DNA from: Bacillota bacterium
Lineage (GTDB): Bacteria; Bacillota; Clostridia; Acetivibrionales; JAMNYG01
Assembly (NCBI GenBank): GCA_023622945.1
Contig: JAMNYG010000171.1
Coordinates: 1-64,000 of the forward strand
Direction of reading: 5' to 3'
Length of the DNA stretch: 64,000 nucleotides
Below the pieces are notes generated by a model. The model did not search any database and was not told the DNA's origin. It saw only the letters and a list, made by a program, of their open reading frames with translations. How positions within the stretch are numbered: position 1 is the stretch's first letter; each line of letters starts with the position of its first letter. This document shows, in pieces, positions 21,046 to 31,097 of the stretch. The translations under genes were made by a program, and so were the position numbers.

Positions 21046-22050
21046 ATGAAAAGAATAATAAACTACATGGCCCTGATGCTAATGATTGTAATACTGCTTC
21101 CGTTTGTAATAGTAAGGGGCTGCAGCCGTGAAGAAAAAGAGGAAACCATTCCTCAGCCTGACCGGGACGGAATAATCATAAAAGTGCTTTTGCACCAGGA
21201 AGATAAAATTGTAAGCATGGACCTGGAGGAATTCATAAAAGGCGTTCTTGCAGCAGAGATGCCGGTGGAGTTTGAGCTTGAAGCCCTTAAAGCACAGGCT
21301 GTGGCAGCCAGGACATATGTATATGGCAGGGTTATAAAGCTCTACGGCCCCAGGGATGATTCCCATAAAGGGGCTGATATATGCACTAACCCGGCTCACT
21401 GCCTTGCATGGAAATCCAAGGCCAATGCTGTGAAAAGCTGGAGTATTTTTACGGCCGGCAGAAACTGGGATAAAATCAGCAGGGCGGTTGTTGAAACCGA
21501 AGGAATAATACTTACATACGAAAATAAGGTTATAAACGCCCTGTTCCACTCCAACAGCGGGGGAAGGACCGAAAACAACGAAGACGTATGGGAAGGGGCA
21601 AGTGTACCGTATTTAAGGAGTGTCGAGAGCATAGGCGAGGAATACTCCCCGGCTTACAGAGATGTTGTAACCCTGACGACGGATGAATTTACCGAAATAT
21701 TGAAAAGCAAGTATCCTGAATTTGAGCTGGAAAACGGCGATATCATGAGCAATATTACGGTGCTGGAATATACCGAGGGGGGCAGGGTTAAAAACATTCA
21801 AATCGGAAATATAACTATGAAAGGTACCGAGTTCAGGGCACTTTTTGGGTTAAAATCAGCAAATTTCAGTATTGAGATGTCTGATGACGGGATGTTGGCT
21901 ATAAGGACAACAGGGTATGGACATGGAGTGGGAATGAGCCAATGGGGAGCAAATTACCTTGCAAAGATCGGCTGGAATTACAATGAAATTCTTATGCATT
22001 ATTACACGGGAATAGAGTTTGAAAATCTGAGCCTTATTAGGGAAGAATAG
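21046..22050 (+). CDS. spoIID: Stage II sporulation protein D
   Basis: 'LEEFIKGVLAAEMPVEFELEALKAQAVAARTYV', 'GYGHGVGMSQWGANYLAKIGWNYNEILMHYYTG'. Confidence 0.95.
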   Translation: MKRIINYMALMLMIVILLPFVIVRGCSREEKEETIPQPDRDGIIIKVLLHQEDKIVSMDLEEFIKGVLAAEMPVEFELEALKAQAVAARTYVYGRVIKLYGPRDDSHKGADICTNPAHCLAWKSKANAVKSWSIFTAGRNWDKISRAVVETEGIILTYENKVINALFHSNSGGRTENNEDVWEGASVPYLRSVESIGEEYSPAYRDVVTLTTDEFTEILKSKYPEFELENGDIMSNITVLEYTEGGRVKNIQIGNITMKGTEFRALFGLKSANFSIEMSDDGMLAIRTTGYGHGVGMSQWGANYLAKIGWNYNEILMHYYTGIEFENLSLIREE

Positions 22051-22121
22051 GCCCTAAAGTGCAAAAGTTTTGGACCACCAATGTATATTGTTGCCATATG
22101 GGGAAACAATAATATACGGAG

Positions 22122-23066
22122 GTGGAAAATGTGAACATTAAAAAGCTGTTTCCGGATAAGAAGGAGTCAAAAAGAGGTTTTCTGGAATTTCTTGATAAAA
22201 AGGGATTCTACATCATTTTGATATTGTGCATTGCAATCGTTGGAGTAACAGCAGTTTTTGTCACTACAAATAATCTGAAATCTCCTGATGCACAGTATGA
22301 AGCCCAGGAATATATTCCTGATGAAGCAGATATCGGTGACATTGCCGGTCTTGACGATATTGCTGATGAAGCCGAACCGGATTTGCCGGCAAATCCGGCG
22401 TCCAGTGTCACAACGGGCGAGAAGGATGAAATCACCGAGGCAAAAAGTTCTCCCGAGCCCATGCCGAGCCCTGCCGTGACTTCGGCCCCCAAAGCGGATA
22501 CAACCACTACTCCTAAGGAAAGTACCGGCGGCAGTGCTCCCAAGGCTTCAGCAAATGAGCAGAAGAGCCCTGCTCCTGAAAAAGCACCCGACAAAACATC
22601 AAGCACCAGCACGGTATTTGCACAGACCGAGCCGCAAAGCTTCATAATGCCTGTTCCGGCTCCTGAAGTGACGTTTGTTTTTGCCCAGGACAAGCTGGTG
22701 TATTCAAAGACCCTTGATGACTGGCGGACACATAACGGTGTGGATTTATCTGCAGAAAGGGGCACTAATGTAGTGGCGGTTGCCGACGGTATAGTAACCG
22801 AAGTGAAGAATGACCCAAGATATGGATTTACCGTGGTTATCGATCACCAAAACGGGCTGAAAACCGTATATGCAAACCTTGCCAGCGGTGATGTGGTGAG
22901 CCCCAATCAGAAAGTGGTCCAGGGAGAGATTATCGGCAGTGTAGGCAATACGGCTTTATTTGAGGCTGCGGAGCAACCTCACCTGCATTTCCAGGTGTTC
23001 AAGGACGGAGTACTTGTAGATCCAATGGAATATCTGCCTGACATATCAGGGTATAACAAAAATTAG
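22122..23066 (+). CDS. M23 peptidase-like protein in SpoIIQ position
   Basis: Single TM, P/S/T-rich linker, 'WRTHNGVDLSAERGTNVVAVADGIV', 'HLHFQVFKDGVLVDPMEYL'; follows spoIID. Confidence 0.85.
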   Translation: MENVNIKKLFPDKKESKRGFLEFLDKKGFYIILILCIAIVGVTAVFVTTNNLKSPDAQYEAQEYIPDEADIGDIAGLDDIADEAEPDLPANPASSVTTGEKDEITEAKSSPEPMPSPAVTSAPKADTTTTPKESTGGSAPKASANEQKSPAPEKAPDKTSSTSTVFAQTEPQSFIMPVPAPEVTFVFAQDKLVYSKTLDDWRTHNGVDLSAERGTNVVAVADGIVTEVKNDPRYGFTVVIDHQNGLKTVYANLASGDVVSPNQKVVQGEIIGSVGNTALFEAAEQPHLHFQVFKDGVLVDPMEYLPDISGYNKN

Positions 23067-23228
23067 CTACTTGAACCTAAAATTCTGAAAACAGTATAAT
23101 CAAAATCAAAATAATCAGAATAGAAAAAGCACACTGATGATAAAGAGATCAGAAGAGTAACAGCAAAATGGCAAATATCAGGATATTGCAATAAATCCCG
23201 CAAAACAATGCAGTAAATCCAGCAAGGA

Positions 23229-23272
23229 AAACAGGGCGCAAAAAGGAATCGCTTTTTTGCGTCCTGTTTTTT
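23229..23272 (+). terminator. Rho-independent terminator
   Basis: aaaacagggcgcaaaa ... ttttttgcgtcctgttttttatt. Confidence 0.85.
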
Positions 23273-23511
23273 ATTTTTGCTTTTTGTTCTCCGGCAGCTG
23301 AATGCTTTTTCATGATGCTGATATTTTGCAAGGATAATGCTTTATGCCATGCCGATATTTTTATCCGTAAAATGATTTTTCAAGTGTTTACCTGGCTAAT
23401 GTTTTAATAATATTTTAATGACTAACGTTTTAAGTTCTTTGCCCGGCTGATGTTTTTAATTGCATGCACTCAAAAACCCCAAACCTCCATTTATTTGAAC
23501 AATTCCCAATC

Positions 23512-23538
23512 ATAAGGAACCCCTCCTAGGCATATATA
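23512..23538 (+). promoter_or_regulatory. Candidate sigma-E promoter for spoIIID
   Basis: ATA (23512-23514) - N16 - CATATATA (23531-23538), resembles sigma-E ATA-N16-18-CATACANT. Confidence 0.45.
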
Positions 23539-23675
23539 TACTGTAGTAAACCATATGGGCGGCATACCACGTAAGATATGACATTTTTATTCTGTAACAG
23601 AGCAATAGAAAGTTGTTCACCGATGTGCTTTGGGAGCCCGAATTCCAGAATGTCTTGTGAGGGGGGACTAATTCA

Positions 23676-23927
23676 TTGAAGGGGTATATAGAAGAACGGG
23701 CGGTTGAGCTGGGCAATTACATTAAGGAAAACAAAGCTACTGTAAGAGCGGCAGCAAAAAAATTCGGAATCAGCAAAAGTACGGTACATAAGGATGTTAC
23801 CGAAAGACTTGTTGAGATAAATCCTACCCTGGCTGAAGAGGTTAGGTTGGTCCTTGAGGAAAATAAAGCTGAAAGGCATATAAGGGGAGGTCAGGCTACC
23901 AGAGCGAAATACAAGCAGCAAAAATAA
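23676..23927 (+). CDS. spoIIID: Stage III sporulation transcriptional regulator SpoIIID
   Basis: 'VRAAAKKFGISKSTVHKDVTERL', 'HIRGGQATRAKY'; TTG start after 'gagggggg'. Confidence 0.96.
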   Translation: MKGYIEERAVELGNYIKENKATVRAAAKKFGISKSTVHKDVTERLVEINPTLAEEVRLVLEENKAERHIRGGQATRAKYKQQK

Positions 23928-23953
23928 AAGCCGGTTATCCGGCTTTTATTATT
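23924..23953 (+). terminator. Rho-independent terminator of spoIIID
   Basis: ataaaagccgg ttat ccggcttttat tattttt. Confidence 0.85.
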
Positions 23954-24001
23954 TTTATTGCATATTTGCTATAATATGCTAATATTAATATTGAGTCGGT
24001 T

Positions 24002-25069
24002 TTGAGTAAAGCAATAAGGGAGTGCATGTATTTGGGTTTTGGGCAGGATATTGGAATAGATCTCGGTACGGCATCGGTTCTTGTGTATATAAAAGGTAAA
24101 GGTATAGTTTTAAGGGAACCGTCTGTTGTTGCCATAGACAAGAACACCAACAAGCTTCTTGCCGTTGGTGAAGAAGCCAGGCAAATGCTTGGCAGGACCC
24201 CCGGAAACATTGTGGCCATAAGGCCCTTGAGAGACGGCGTGATATCCGATTATGACGTAACCGAGAGAATGCTTAAGTATTTTATCAACAAGGTTTGCGG
24301 CAACAGGGTGCTTAGACTTTTCAAACCCCGTATAATGGTCTGTGTTCCCAGCAGCGTTACAGAGGTGGAAAGAAGGGCGGTAATAGATGCTGCGATGCAG
24401 GCCGGGGCAAGAAAGGTGTATCTTATAGAAGAGCCCATCGCTGCGGCTATAGGAGCAGGTATTGACATATCAAAAGCATGCGGCAGCATGGTGGTTGATG
24501 TGGGCGGAGGAACTACCGACATAGCGGTTATATCCCTTGGTGGTACTGTTGTAAGCACTTCCATCAAAGTTGCCGGAGACAAGTTTGATGAAGCTATAGT
24601 AAGGTACATGCGCAAAAAGCATAACATTATGATAGGTGAACGTACGGCTGAAGAGCTGAAAATAAACATCGGAACGGTATACCCAAGGGTCCAGGAAGTA
24701 TCCATGGAAATAAGGGGGAGGAACCTGATCTCAGGACTTCCCAAGACCATAAACGTAACTTCAACTGAAATAATGGAAGCTCTTGAAGAACCTATTACCA
24801 GCGTGGTTGAAGCCGTTCATTCGGTACTGGAAAGGACTCCTCCTGAACTTGCAGCGGATATCAGTGACAGGGGAATTGTAATGACCGGAGGAGGAAGCCT
24901 TATTTACGGACTGGACAAGCTTTTGCAGGAGAAAACCGGTATCAATGTCATAATTGCAGATGATGCCATCTCCTGTGTTGCCCTGGGAACAGGAAAGGCC
25001 CTTGACAACCTGGAAATAATTGAAGAAAGTGCCATAGCCGAGCAAAAGTACAGCAGAAAATGGCAATGA
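24002..25069 (+). CDS. mbl: MreB/Mbl rod-shape-determining protein
   Basis: 'IGIDLGTASVLVYIKGKGIVLREPSVVAID', 'VVDVGGGTTDIAVISLGG', 'MTGGGSLIYGLDKLL'; downstream of spoIIID. Confidence 0.93.
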   Translation: MSKAIRECMYLGFGQDIGIDLGTASVLVYIKGKGIVLREPSVVAIDKNTNKLLAVGEEARQMLGRTPGNIVAIRPLRDGVISDYDVTERMLKYFINKVCGNRVLRLFKPRIMVCVPSSVTEVERRAVIDAAMQAGARKVYLIEEPIAAAIGAGIDISKACGSMVVDVGGGTTDIAVISLGGTVVSTSIKVAGDKFDEAIVRYMRKKHNIMIGERTAEELKINIGTVYPRVQEVSMEIRGRNLISGLPKTINVTSTEIMEALEEPITSVVEAVHSVLERTPPELAADISDRGIVMTGGGSLIYGLDKLLQEKTGINVIIADDAISCVALGTGKALDNLEIIEESAIAEQKYSRKWQ

Positions 25070-25151
25070 AGCAAAGCCGGTAAAAGATATGTCGGAAGAT
25101 CCATAAAAATACGGCACAGAACGGATAAAAAGATGACCAAAGAAGTTAAAT

Positions 25152-25179
25152 AAAGCCAGGACCCATTGTCCTGGCTTTT
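25152..25179 (+). terminator. Rho-independent terminator of mbl
   Basis: gccaggac ccatt gtcctggc tttt. Confidence 0.85.
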
Positions 25180-25195
25180 CTGCTAAAAAAAGTGT

Positions 25196-25222
25196 TAATA
25201 AAACGCAAACCCATACCGATAT
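25196..25222 (+). promoter_or_regulatory. Candidate sigma-D (FliA-type) flagellar promoter
   Basis: TAAT (25196-25199) - N15 - ACCGATAT (25215-25222), close to TAAA-N15-GCCGATAA, directly upstream of flagellar rod/hook genes. Confidence 0.5.
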
Positions 25223-25254
25223 ATAGAGAAGAAAGGTGATCAAGGAGGAGCTTT

Positions 25255-26034
25255 ATGATCAGGGGTCTATACATTTCAGCGTGGAGCATGCTGGTGGACA
25301 GCAAGAGAATGGATGTCATAGCAAACAATCTGGCCAATGCAAGCACCAACGCATTCAAAAAAGACACGGTTGTCCTTGAAAGTTTTCCTGAAATGTTGAC
25401 CAGAAGGTTATATGACACCCGAAGCAGAATCAATCCTACAGGGCTGGTGGGAACAATGCATCTAGGAAGAGATGTGGGCGAAGTTTTCACATACTATACC
25501 CAAGGCTCCCTCATGAAAACCGACAGCACCCTTGACATGGCAATCTCCGGCGCGGATACCGCCTTCTTTACCGTAGCTTTATATGATGAGAACGGACAGA
25601 TGAGAGAAATTTATACCCGTGACGGTTCGTTTGTGCTGAACGGGGCCGGAATGCTGGTTACAAAGGAAGGATATGAGGTGCTGGGAGAAAACGGTCCCAT
25701 TTTCCTTGAAAGCGATGATTTTGTCATTGAAAATGACGGTACCATAGTACAAAACGGACAGGTGGTTGACAGGCTGCTGATAAGGCAGTTTGAAGATACC
25801 GGTACTTTAAGAAAGCTGGGTTCAAACCTGGTACAGGCAACTGAAGAAACAGTATTGCAGGAATTTACCGGGACGGTGCGACAAGGCTTTATTGAGCAGT
25901 CAAATGTGAACATAGTTAAAGAAATGGTTGATATGATAAACGTTATGCGAAGCTACGAAGCAAACCAGAAGATACTTCAAATACAGGACAGCACTTTGGA
26001 TAGAGCAGTAAATGAAGTCGGAACAGTAAGATAG
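25255..26034 (+). CDS. flhO: Flagellar hook-basal body protein (FlhO/FlgF-like)
   Basis: 'MLVDSKRMDVIANNLANASTNAFKKD', C-terminal 'SNVNIVKEMVDMINVMRSYEANQKIL'. Confidence 0.9.
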   Translation: MIRGLYISAWSMLVDSKRMDVIANNLANASTNAFKKDTVVLESFPEMLTRRLYDTRSRINPTGLVGTMHLGRDVGEVFTYYTQGSLMKTDSTLDMAISGADTAFFTVALYDENGQMREIYTRDGSFVLNGAGMLVTKEGYEVLGENGPIFLESDDFVIENDGTIVQNGQVVDRLLIRQFEDTGTLRKLGSNLVQATEETVLQEFTGTVRQGFIEQSNVNIVKEMVDMINVMRSYEANQKILQIQDSTLDRAVNEVGTVR

Positions 26035-26041
26035 GAGGGAC

Positions 26042-26848
26042 ATGCATATGATGAGAGCGCTGTGGACAGCGGGTTCAGGTATGATTGCACAGCAGTTTAA
26101 CGTGGACGTGATTTCAAACAATCTTGCAAATGTGAATACCACCGCATATAAGAAGGAAAGGGCTGAATTCAAGGACTTATTGTATGCCACCATGAACAGG
26201 GCCTATATGCTGGATGGAGTAGGAAGACCCGTAAACTTACAGGTAGGTCACGGAGTGACGGTGGCCGCAACCGTAAGGAATTTTGACAGCGGCAACATCG
26301 AAAGAACGGATAACCCTCTTGATTTTGCCATAGTCGGAGAAGGTTTCTTTATGGTTCTTGCACCTACCGGCGAAGTGGTTTATACAAGAGACGGAAGTTT
26401 TAAGATAAGCGTCACTGAAGAAGGCAATATGCTTACCACTTCAGAAGGATATCCGGTTCTTGACGATATGTGGGACATCATATTGCTGGATGCCAATCCT
26501 TCCGATCTGGTGGTCGGAGATGACGGTACATTGAGCTATGTCGATGTGGACGGAACCGTTGTACCTACGGGACAGAGGCTGGGGATAGTGAAGTTTCCCA
26601 ACAAGCACGGCCTGGAAAGCATAGGAAACAACCTGTATGCCTGGACGTCAGCTTCCGGGGAACCTGTTCCCGATGCCGAGATGGGTACGATGAGCATAGT
26701 AAAGCAAAGGCATCTTGAATCTTCCAATGTCCAGGTAGTGGAAGAAATGGTAAAACTCATTGTGGCTCAGAGAGCGTATGAAATCAGTTCAAAGGCCATA
26801 CAGTCAGCGGATGAAATGCTGGGGATGGCAAACAACCTCAGAAGATAG
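26042..26848 (+). CDS. flhP: Flagellar hook-basal body protein (FlhP/FlgG-like)
   Basis: 'WTAGSGMIAQQFNVDVISNNLANVNTTAYKKERAEFKDLLY', 'SNVQVVEEMVKLIVAQRAYEISSKAIQSADEMLGMANNLRR'. Confidence 0.93.
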   Translation: MHMMRALWTAGSGMIAQQFNVDVISNNLANVNTTAYKKERAEFKDLLYATMNRAYMLDGVGRPVNLQVGHGVTVAATVRNFDSGNIERTDNPLDFAIVGEGFFMVLAPTGEVVYTRDGSFKISVTEEGNMLTTSEGYPVLDDMWDIILLDANPSDLVVGDDGTLSYVDVDGTVVPTGQRLGIVKFPNKHGLESIGNNLYAWTSASGEPVPDAEMGTMSIVKQRHLESSNVQVVEEMVKLIVAQRAYEISSKAIQSADEMLGMANNLRR

Positions 26849-26858
26849 GGGATAAGCC

Positions 26859-27212
26859 ATGGAGATAAATAGTATAGGCAGCTTACCGGGTTTCAGCGCA
26901 ATAGACACCGTAAAAAATAAGGCTGAAGATGACAGTTTTGACAAGATGCTTAACAATGCCATCAAAAACAAGGATGATAAAGAACTGAAGAAAGCTTGTA
27001 AGGAATTTGAAAGCACCATCCTTTATATGATGTACAAATCAATGAAGGCTACCATCCCAAAATCCAATTTAATACCCGAAAGCGCAGGCAGGGACATTAT
27101 AGAATCCATGCTGGATGAACAGCTGGTAAAGGAAGTCTCTGAAAAAGGCGGTTTTGGCCTTGCAGAAATGTTGTATAAGCAGCTTAAGTCTGCTTATAAT
27201 ATAGACGGTTAA
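26859..27212 (+). CDS. FlgJ-like rod-binding protein
   Basis: 'LKKACKEFESTILYMMYKSMKATIPKSNLIPESAGRDIIESMLDEQLVKEVSEKGGFGLAEMLYKQL'. Confidence 0.85.
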   Translation: MEINSIGSLPGFSAIDTVKNKAEDDSFDKMLNNAIKNKDDKELKKACKEFESTILYMMYKSMKATIPKSNLIPESAGRDIIESMLDEQLVKEVSEKGGFGLAEMLYKQLKSAYNIDG

Positions 27213-27213
27213 T

Positions 27214-28410
27214 ATGGACGGTGGAGGAGACAAGGGTTTGGGATACGGCGAAAAGGGACGTGTGCTGTTAATACCGGCGATGTTTATAATGCTCTTCATA
27301 ATTTTTTATGCAGGGCATTTTTTGTTTGATCGGTCTTCAGATGAACCTTCCCGGAATGAATCATCCGGGCAGATTCCTGAAGAAACCGGAAGCCCCGGTA
27401 ATTGTTCTGAGGTTGAAGAGATGCCCGCTGTAGTATACAGGCATATTGACACCGAAATTGACGGGCATATTCAGAAAATACACATGCTTGAGTTCAACGC
27501 CGGGGATGAAAGGGTAAAACTCAAGCCGGTTCTTTCCTTTGACAGGATTTACGGCTATGAATTCCTAAGTGAGATGGCCAGGCGGCATGGTGCCTATGCA
27601 GCCGTTAACGGGGGCTTTTTTTACGAATACGGTTATCCCAGCGGAATGGTTGTCATTGACGGTGAGCTGATAACCGCGTCCAGCGGAAAGTATCCCGTCC
27701 TGGTAGTGAGTAACGGAAAGGCGGAACTTAAGGAGATTAACACTGAAATCAGGCTGGAAAGCGGCAAAGCAAGTGTAAGGGCGGACGGAATAAACAAAAT
27801 GGGTTCGCCGGGGGACCTGATCGTCTATACGCCTGCATACGGACTGGACAACAGGGCAAAGGATGAAAACGTTACTGCGATTATCGAAGAAGGCGTTGTC
27901 AGGGACATCGGGCGGTTTAAAGGAGCGGTTGAAATACCCGGGGGCGGAATGCTGGCGACGATATATGGGAAAGATGCATCGGAAGAGCGTTTCGGGTTTG
28001 GCATAGGGGATAAGGTGGAGCTGGTTTATAGCCCTTTTTTGGGAGAGGATGCCCAGGCATACGAGTGCGGCAGCTGGATTGTGAGAAACGGGGAAATTGT
28101 GATAGGAGATGCGGATGCATGGGTGGGTGTGCTTACCAACAGGGACCCGAGGACTGCAGCAGGCATAAAGGATGACAATACCGTTGTACTGATAACCGTT
28201 GACGGAAGGCAGCCGGGATACAGCACGGGCATGACCGGTAAGGAACTGGGACGCTTTCTGCTCAGCCAGGGCATAAAAAATGCCGCCATGCTTGACGGGG
28301 GGGCTTCCACAGAGATGATAGCGGGAGGCAGGATTGTCAACCGACCGTCCTTTAAAGGGCAGGAAAGGCCTTTGGCAGGGGGCATCATACTGCAGGTTGC
28401 AGAGAGGTGA
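27214..28410 (+). CDS. Phosphodiester glycosidase (NAGPA) family exoprotein
   Basis: 'AAVNGGFFYEYGYPSGMVV', 'NRDPRTAAGIKDDNTVVLITVDGRQPGYSTGMTGKELGRFLLSQGIKNAAMLDGGASTEM'. Confidence 0.88.
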   Translation: MDGGGDKGLGYGEKGRVLLIPAMFIMLFIIFYAGHFLFDRSSDEPSRNESSGQIPEETGSPGNCSEVEEMPAVVYRHIDTEIDGHIQKIHMLEFNAGDERVKLKPVLSFDRIYGYEFLSEMARRHGAYAAVNGGFFYEYGYPSGMVVIDGELITASSGKYPVLVVSNGKAELKEINTEIRLESGKASVRADGINKMGSPGDLIVYTPAYGLDNRAKDENVTAIIEEGVVRDIGRFKGAVEIPGGGMLATIYGKDASEERFGFGIGDKVELVYSPFLGEDAQAYECGSWIVRNGEIVIGDADAWVGVLTNRDPRTAAGIKDDNTVVLITVDGRQPGYSTGMTGKELGRFLLSQGIKNAAMLDGGASTEMIAGGRIVNRPSFKGQERPLAGGIILQVAER

Positions 28411-28432
28411 CAGGTGACAGGGGGACGGGGGT

Positions 28433-28451
28433 TGTGTCACCTGGTGACACA
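28433..28451. promoter_or_regulatory. Perfect 9-1-9 palindrome upstream of fabZ
   Basis: TGTGTCACC-T-GGTGACACA. Confidence 0.6.
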
Positions 28452-28496
28452 TGTGGTAAAATATCTACTATCTAGTGTCCGGAAGGGAGATGTGCG

Positions 28497-28940
28497 ATGT
28501 TGACGAATATTGAAATACAAAATATTATTCCTCACAGGTATCCTTTTTTGCTGTTAGACAGAATAATTGAGGTGGAGCCCGGGAAAAAGGCTGTAGGAAT
28601 AAAGAACGTTACCGCCAATGAATATTTTTTCCAGGGACATTTCCCGGGATATCCTATAATGCCAGGAGTATTGATTGTAGAAGCTCTTGCCCAGACAGCA
28701 GGCATAGCCGTTGCGTTGCTTGAGGAGAATAAAGGAAAACTGGGCGTATTTGCAGGTATAGATAATATGAAATTTAAAAGACAGGTAGTGCCCGGAGACA
28801 CTTTGAGACTGGAGGCCGAAATCCTGGTATCCAAAATGGGAGTTTCAAAGGCCAGGGTGACAGCCTCTGTGGAAGGACAGGTAGCGGCAGAAGGAGAAAT
28901 CAAATTCATGCTGATAGATGTTAACGGCGGAAAAAAGTAA
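28497..28940 (+). CDS. fabZ: 3-hydroxyacyl-ACP dehydratase
   Basis: '[57 protein letters not shown]'. Confidence 0.96.
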   Translation: MLTNIEIQNIIPHRYPFLLLDRIIEVEPGKKAVGIKNVTANEYFFQGHFPGYPIMPGVLIVEALAQTAGIAVALLEENKGKLGVFAGIDNMKFKRQVVPGDTLRLEAEILVSKMGVSKARVTASVEGQVAAEGEIKFMLIDVNGGKK

Positions 28941-29011
28941 AAGTCGGGCAGAAAAAACCGGGCAGAAAAAGCAGAAGCCAGACAGTATAAAAGTGAAAGC
29001 CTGGCAACATA

Positions 29012-29067
29012 AAAGGGACACATAATCGTTTTACGGGAAAACCCGAAAACGGCCGGTGTGTCCCTTA
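29012..29067. terminator. Convergent terminator between fabZ and murC
   Basis: aagggacaca ... cgttttacggg aaaa cccgaaaacg ... tgtgtccctt. Confidence 0.8.
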
Positions 29068-29083
29068 ATTGTTCAGTTTGCCG

Positions 29084-30502
29084 CTAACTTGCGGCCATGA
29101 CCTGCTTTGCCTTTAAAAACATTTCTCCTACCTTGTAAATATCGCCTGCGCCCATTGTGATAATCATGTCACCTGAAGATGCATTGGCCTTAAGATATTC
29201 CACTATGGATTGAAAATCGGGCATATAGATCGCTTTTTTGCCATTTTGAGATATCATCTCGGCAAGCCTGCTGGAATGTATTTCCCCGTTGTCCTTCTCT
29301 CTTGCGGCATATATATCGGTAACTATTATGGTGTCGGCATTTTCAAATGCCGATGCAAATTCGTTGAGAAGGTATTTTGTCCTGGTATATGTATGAGGCT
29401 GAAATACACACCATATCCTGGCGCTATTGAGTTTTTTGGCAGTTTCAAGGGTTGCTGCAATTTCGGTAGGATGATGTGCGTAGTCATCCACCACTTCAAT
29501 ACCGTCCGTCACTCCTTTGCGTTCAAAACGACGGTGGGTTCCGTAAAAATTGAGAAGCCCCTTTCTGATAGATTCAATGTCGCATCCGAGGGTGCTGCAT
29601 GCAGCTATTGCAGCAAGGGAATTGCTTACGTTGTGCATTCCCGGAACCTTCAGGGAAATAACTCCCTGATTTGCTCCTTTATAAAGCAATGTGTAGGTTG
29701 CGCAGCCTTTGCTGTCAAAAACTATATCCCCGGCTGTCCACATGGCTTTGTCGGAGTTAATGCCGTATGTAACTTTGTTACACGATACCTTATCCAGAAG
29801 AGATGCCACATTCCGGTTGTCCATGCACGCAACCAAATATCCGTTTTCAGGCACGGATGAAACAAACTTCAGGAAACTTTCTTTAATGTGATTTATATCC
29901 CTGTAATAATCGACATGATCCAGCTCAATGTTTAGCACCACGGCCATATAGGGATTAAATTTCAAAAAGCTTTCATAATACTCGCATGCTTCGGCGATGA
30001 AATATTCCTTACCTCCGACAAAGGTATTGCCTCCGATTGCATCCAGCCGGCCGCCGATATTGATTGTGGGATTTTTGCCGGATTCAAGCATTATCATGGA
30101 AATCATGGATGAAGTGGTGGTTTTGCCGTGGGTCCCCGCTACCGCCATGCTATAAGGGTATTTTCTCATTATCCTCCCCAGCAGTTCAGCCCTGTCTATG
30201 ACGGGAATTCCAAGGGCGCGGGCTTTAACCAGTTCAGGGTTATCCTCTTTTATTGCAACGGTATATACTACAAGATCGGGATTGTCAATATTTTGCTCGC
30301 TATGGAATTCATGGACTTTTGCGCCCATTTCCCTGAGCCTTTGGATTTCCGGAGAGGATTTCAGATCTGATCCGGAGACTATGTAGCCAAACTTTATAAG
30401 CATTTCAGCAAGTCCGCTCATGCTGGAACCGCCTATACCGATAAAATGTACATGCCTTATGTGGGACGACTCAAATATGTCCATTGCTGACAAAACTAAC
30501 AC
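29084..30502 (-). CDS. murC: UDP-N-acetylmuramate-L-alanine ligase
   Basis: 'HFIGIGGSSMSGLAEMLIKFGYIVSGSDLK', 'VAGTHGKTTTSSMI', 'DDYAHHPTEI'. Confidence 0.96.
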   Translation of the reverse strand: MLVLSAMDIFESSHIRHVHFIGIGGSSMSGLAEMLIKFGYIVSGSDLKSSPEIQRLREMGAKVHEFHSEQNIDNPDLVVYTVAIKEDNPELVKARALGIPVIDRAELLGRIMRKYPYSMAVAGTHGKTTTSSMISMIMLESGKNPTINIGGRLDAIGGNTFVGGKEYFIAEACEYYESFLKFNPYMAVVLNIELDHVDYYRDINHIKESFLKFVSSVPENGYLVACMDNRNVASLLDKVSCNKVTYGINSDKAMWTAGDIVFDSKGCATYTLLYKGANQGVISLKVPGMHNVSNSLAAIAACSTLGCDIESIRKGLLNFYGTHRRFERKGVTDGIEVVDDYAHHPTEIAATLETAKKLNSARIWCVFQPHTYTRTKYLLNEFASAFENADTIIVTDIYAAREKDNGEIHSSRLAEMISQNGKKAIYMPDFQSIVEYLKANASSGDMIITMGAGDIYKVGEMFLKAKQVMAAS

Positions 30503-30515
30503 TCCTTTTTTGTTT

Positions 30516-30640
30516 TTATCTATACTGATTTATCTATTCTGACTTTCCATTCAATTTATCTATTCGAATTTTCTATTCTAATTTTTAATTGGAACTTTCC
30601 ATTCGAATTTTCCATTCCAGTTTTCTGTTCCAGTTTTTCT
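30516..30640. repeat. Degenerate 13-15 bp tandem repeat (ccattcgaatttt-like)
   Basis: tatctattctgactt / tccattcaattta / tctattcgaatttt / ctattctaattttta / ccattcgaatttt / ccattccagtttt / ctgttccagttttt. Confidence 0.7.
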
Positions 30641-31097
30641 TTATATACCAATAGGTGTATCAAAAAAGGTTAACCACCTTTATACACTTACCTTTTAATC
30701 ATATATCAATTTCACTGAAAGTAAAAGCAAAAAAACAGCGTTATGGAACATTTCTCAAGTCCCGAACCACCTCTGCGCAGCAAGAAACTGTACCCGTTTC
30801 TTAACCAACCAGATTAATATTATATGATATATCATTGCCAAAAATGAAAGCTTTTTTTCAAAATCCTGAGATTGTACAGCCGGACAATGACCGAAGCAAT
30901 TCATGGTGACGTCATGATATGGGAAAAAGGCGAATATTTTCGTGAAATAAACTTAAAATATTCGATTCAATGTAGTATAATATATTCTAAAAAGTATAAT
31001 ATTAGGCTTGGATTTGATAGATTGCAGCCTGAAATGGCAAATTAACAGGCTGATTGACTTTAAACCTTCTATAAAGGTGTCCAGACAGGGGGAAATA

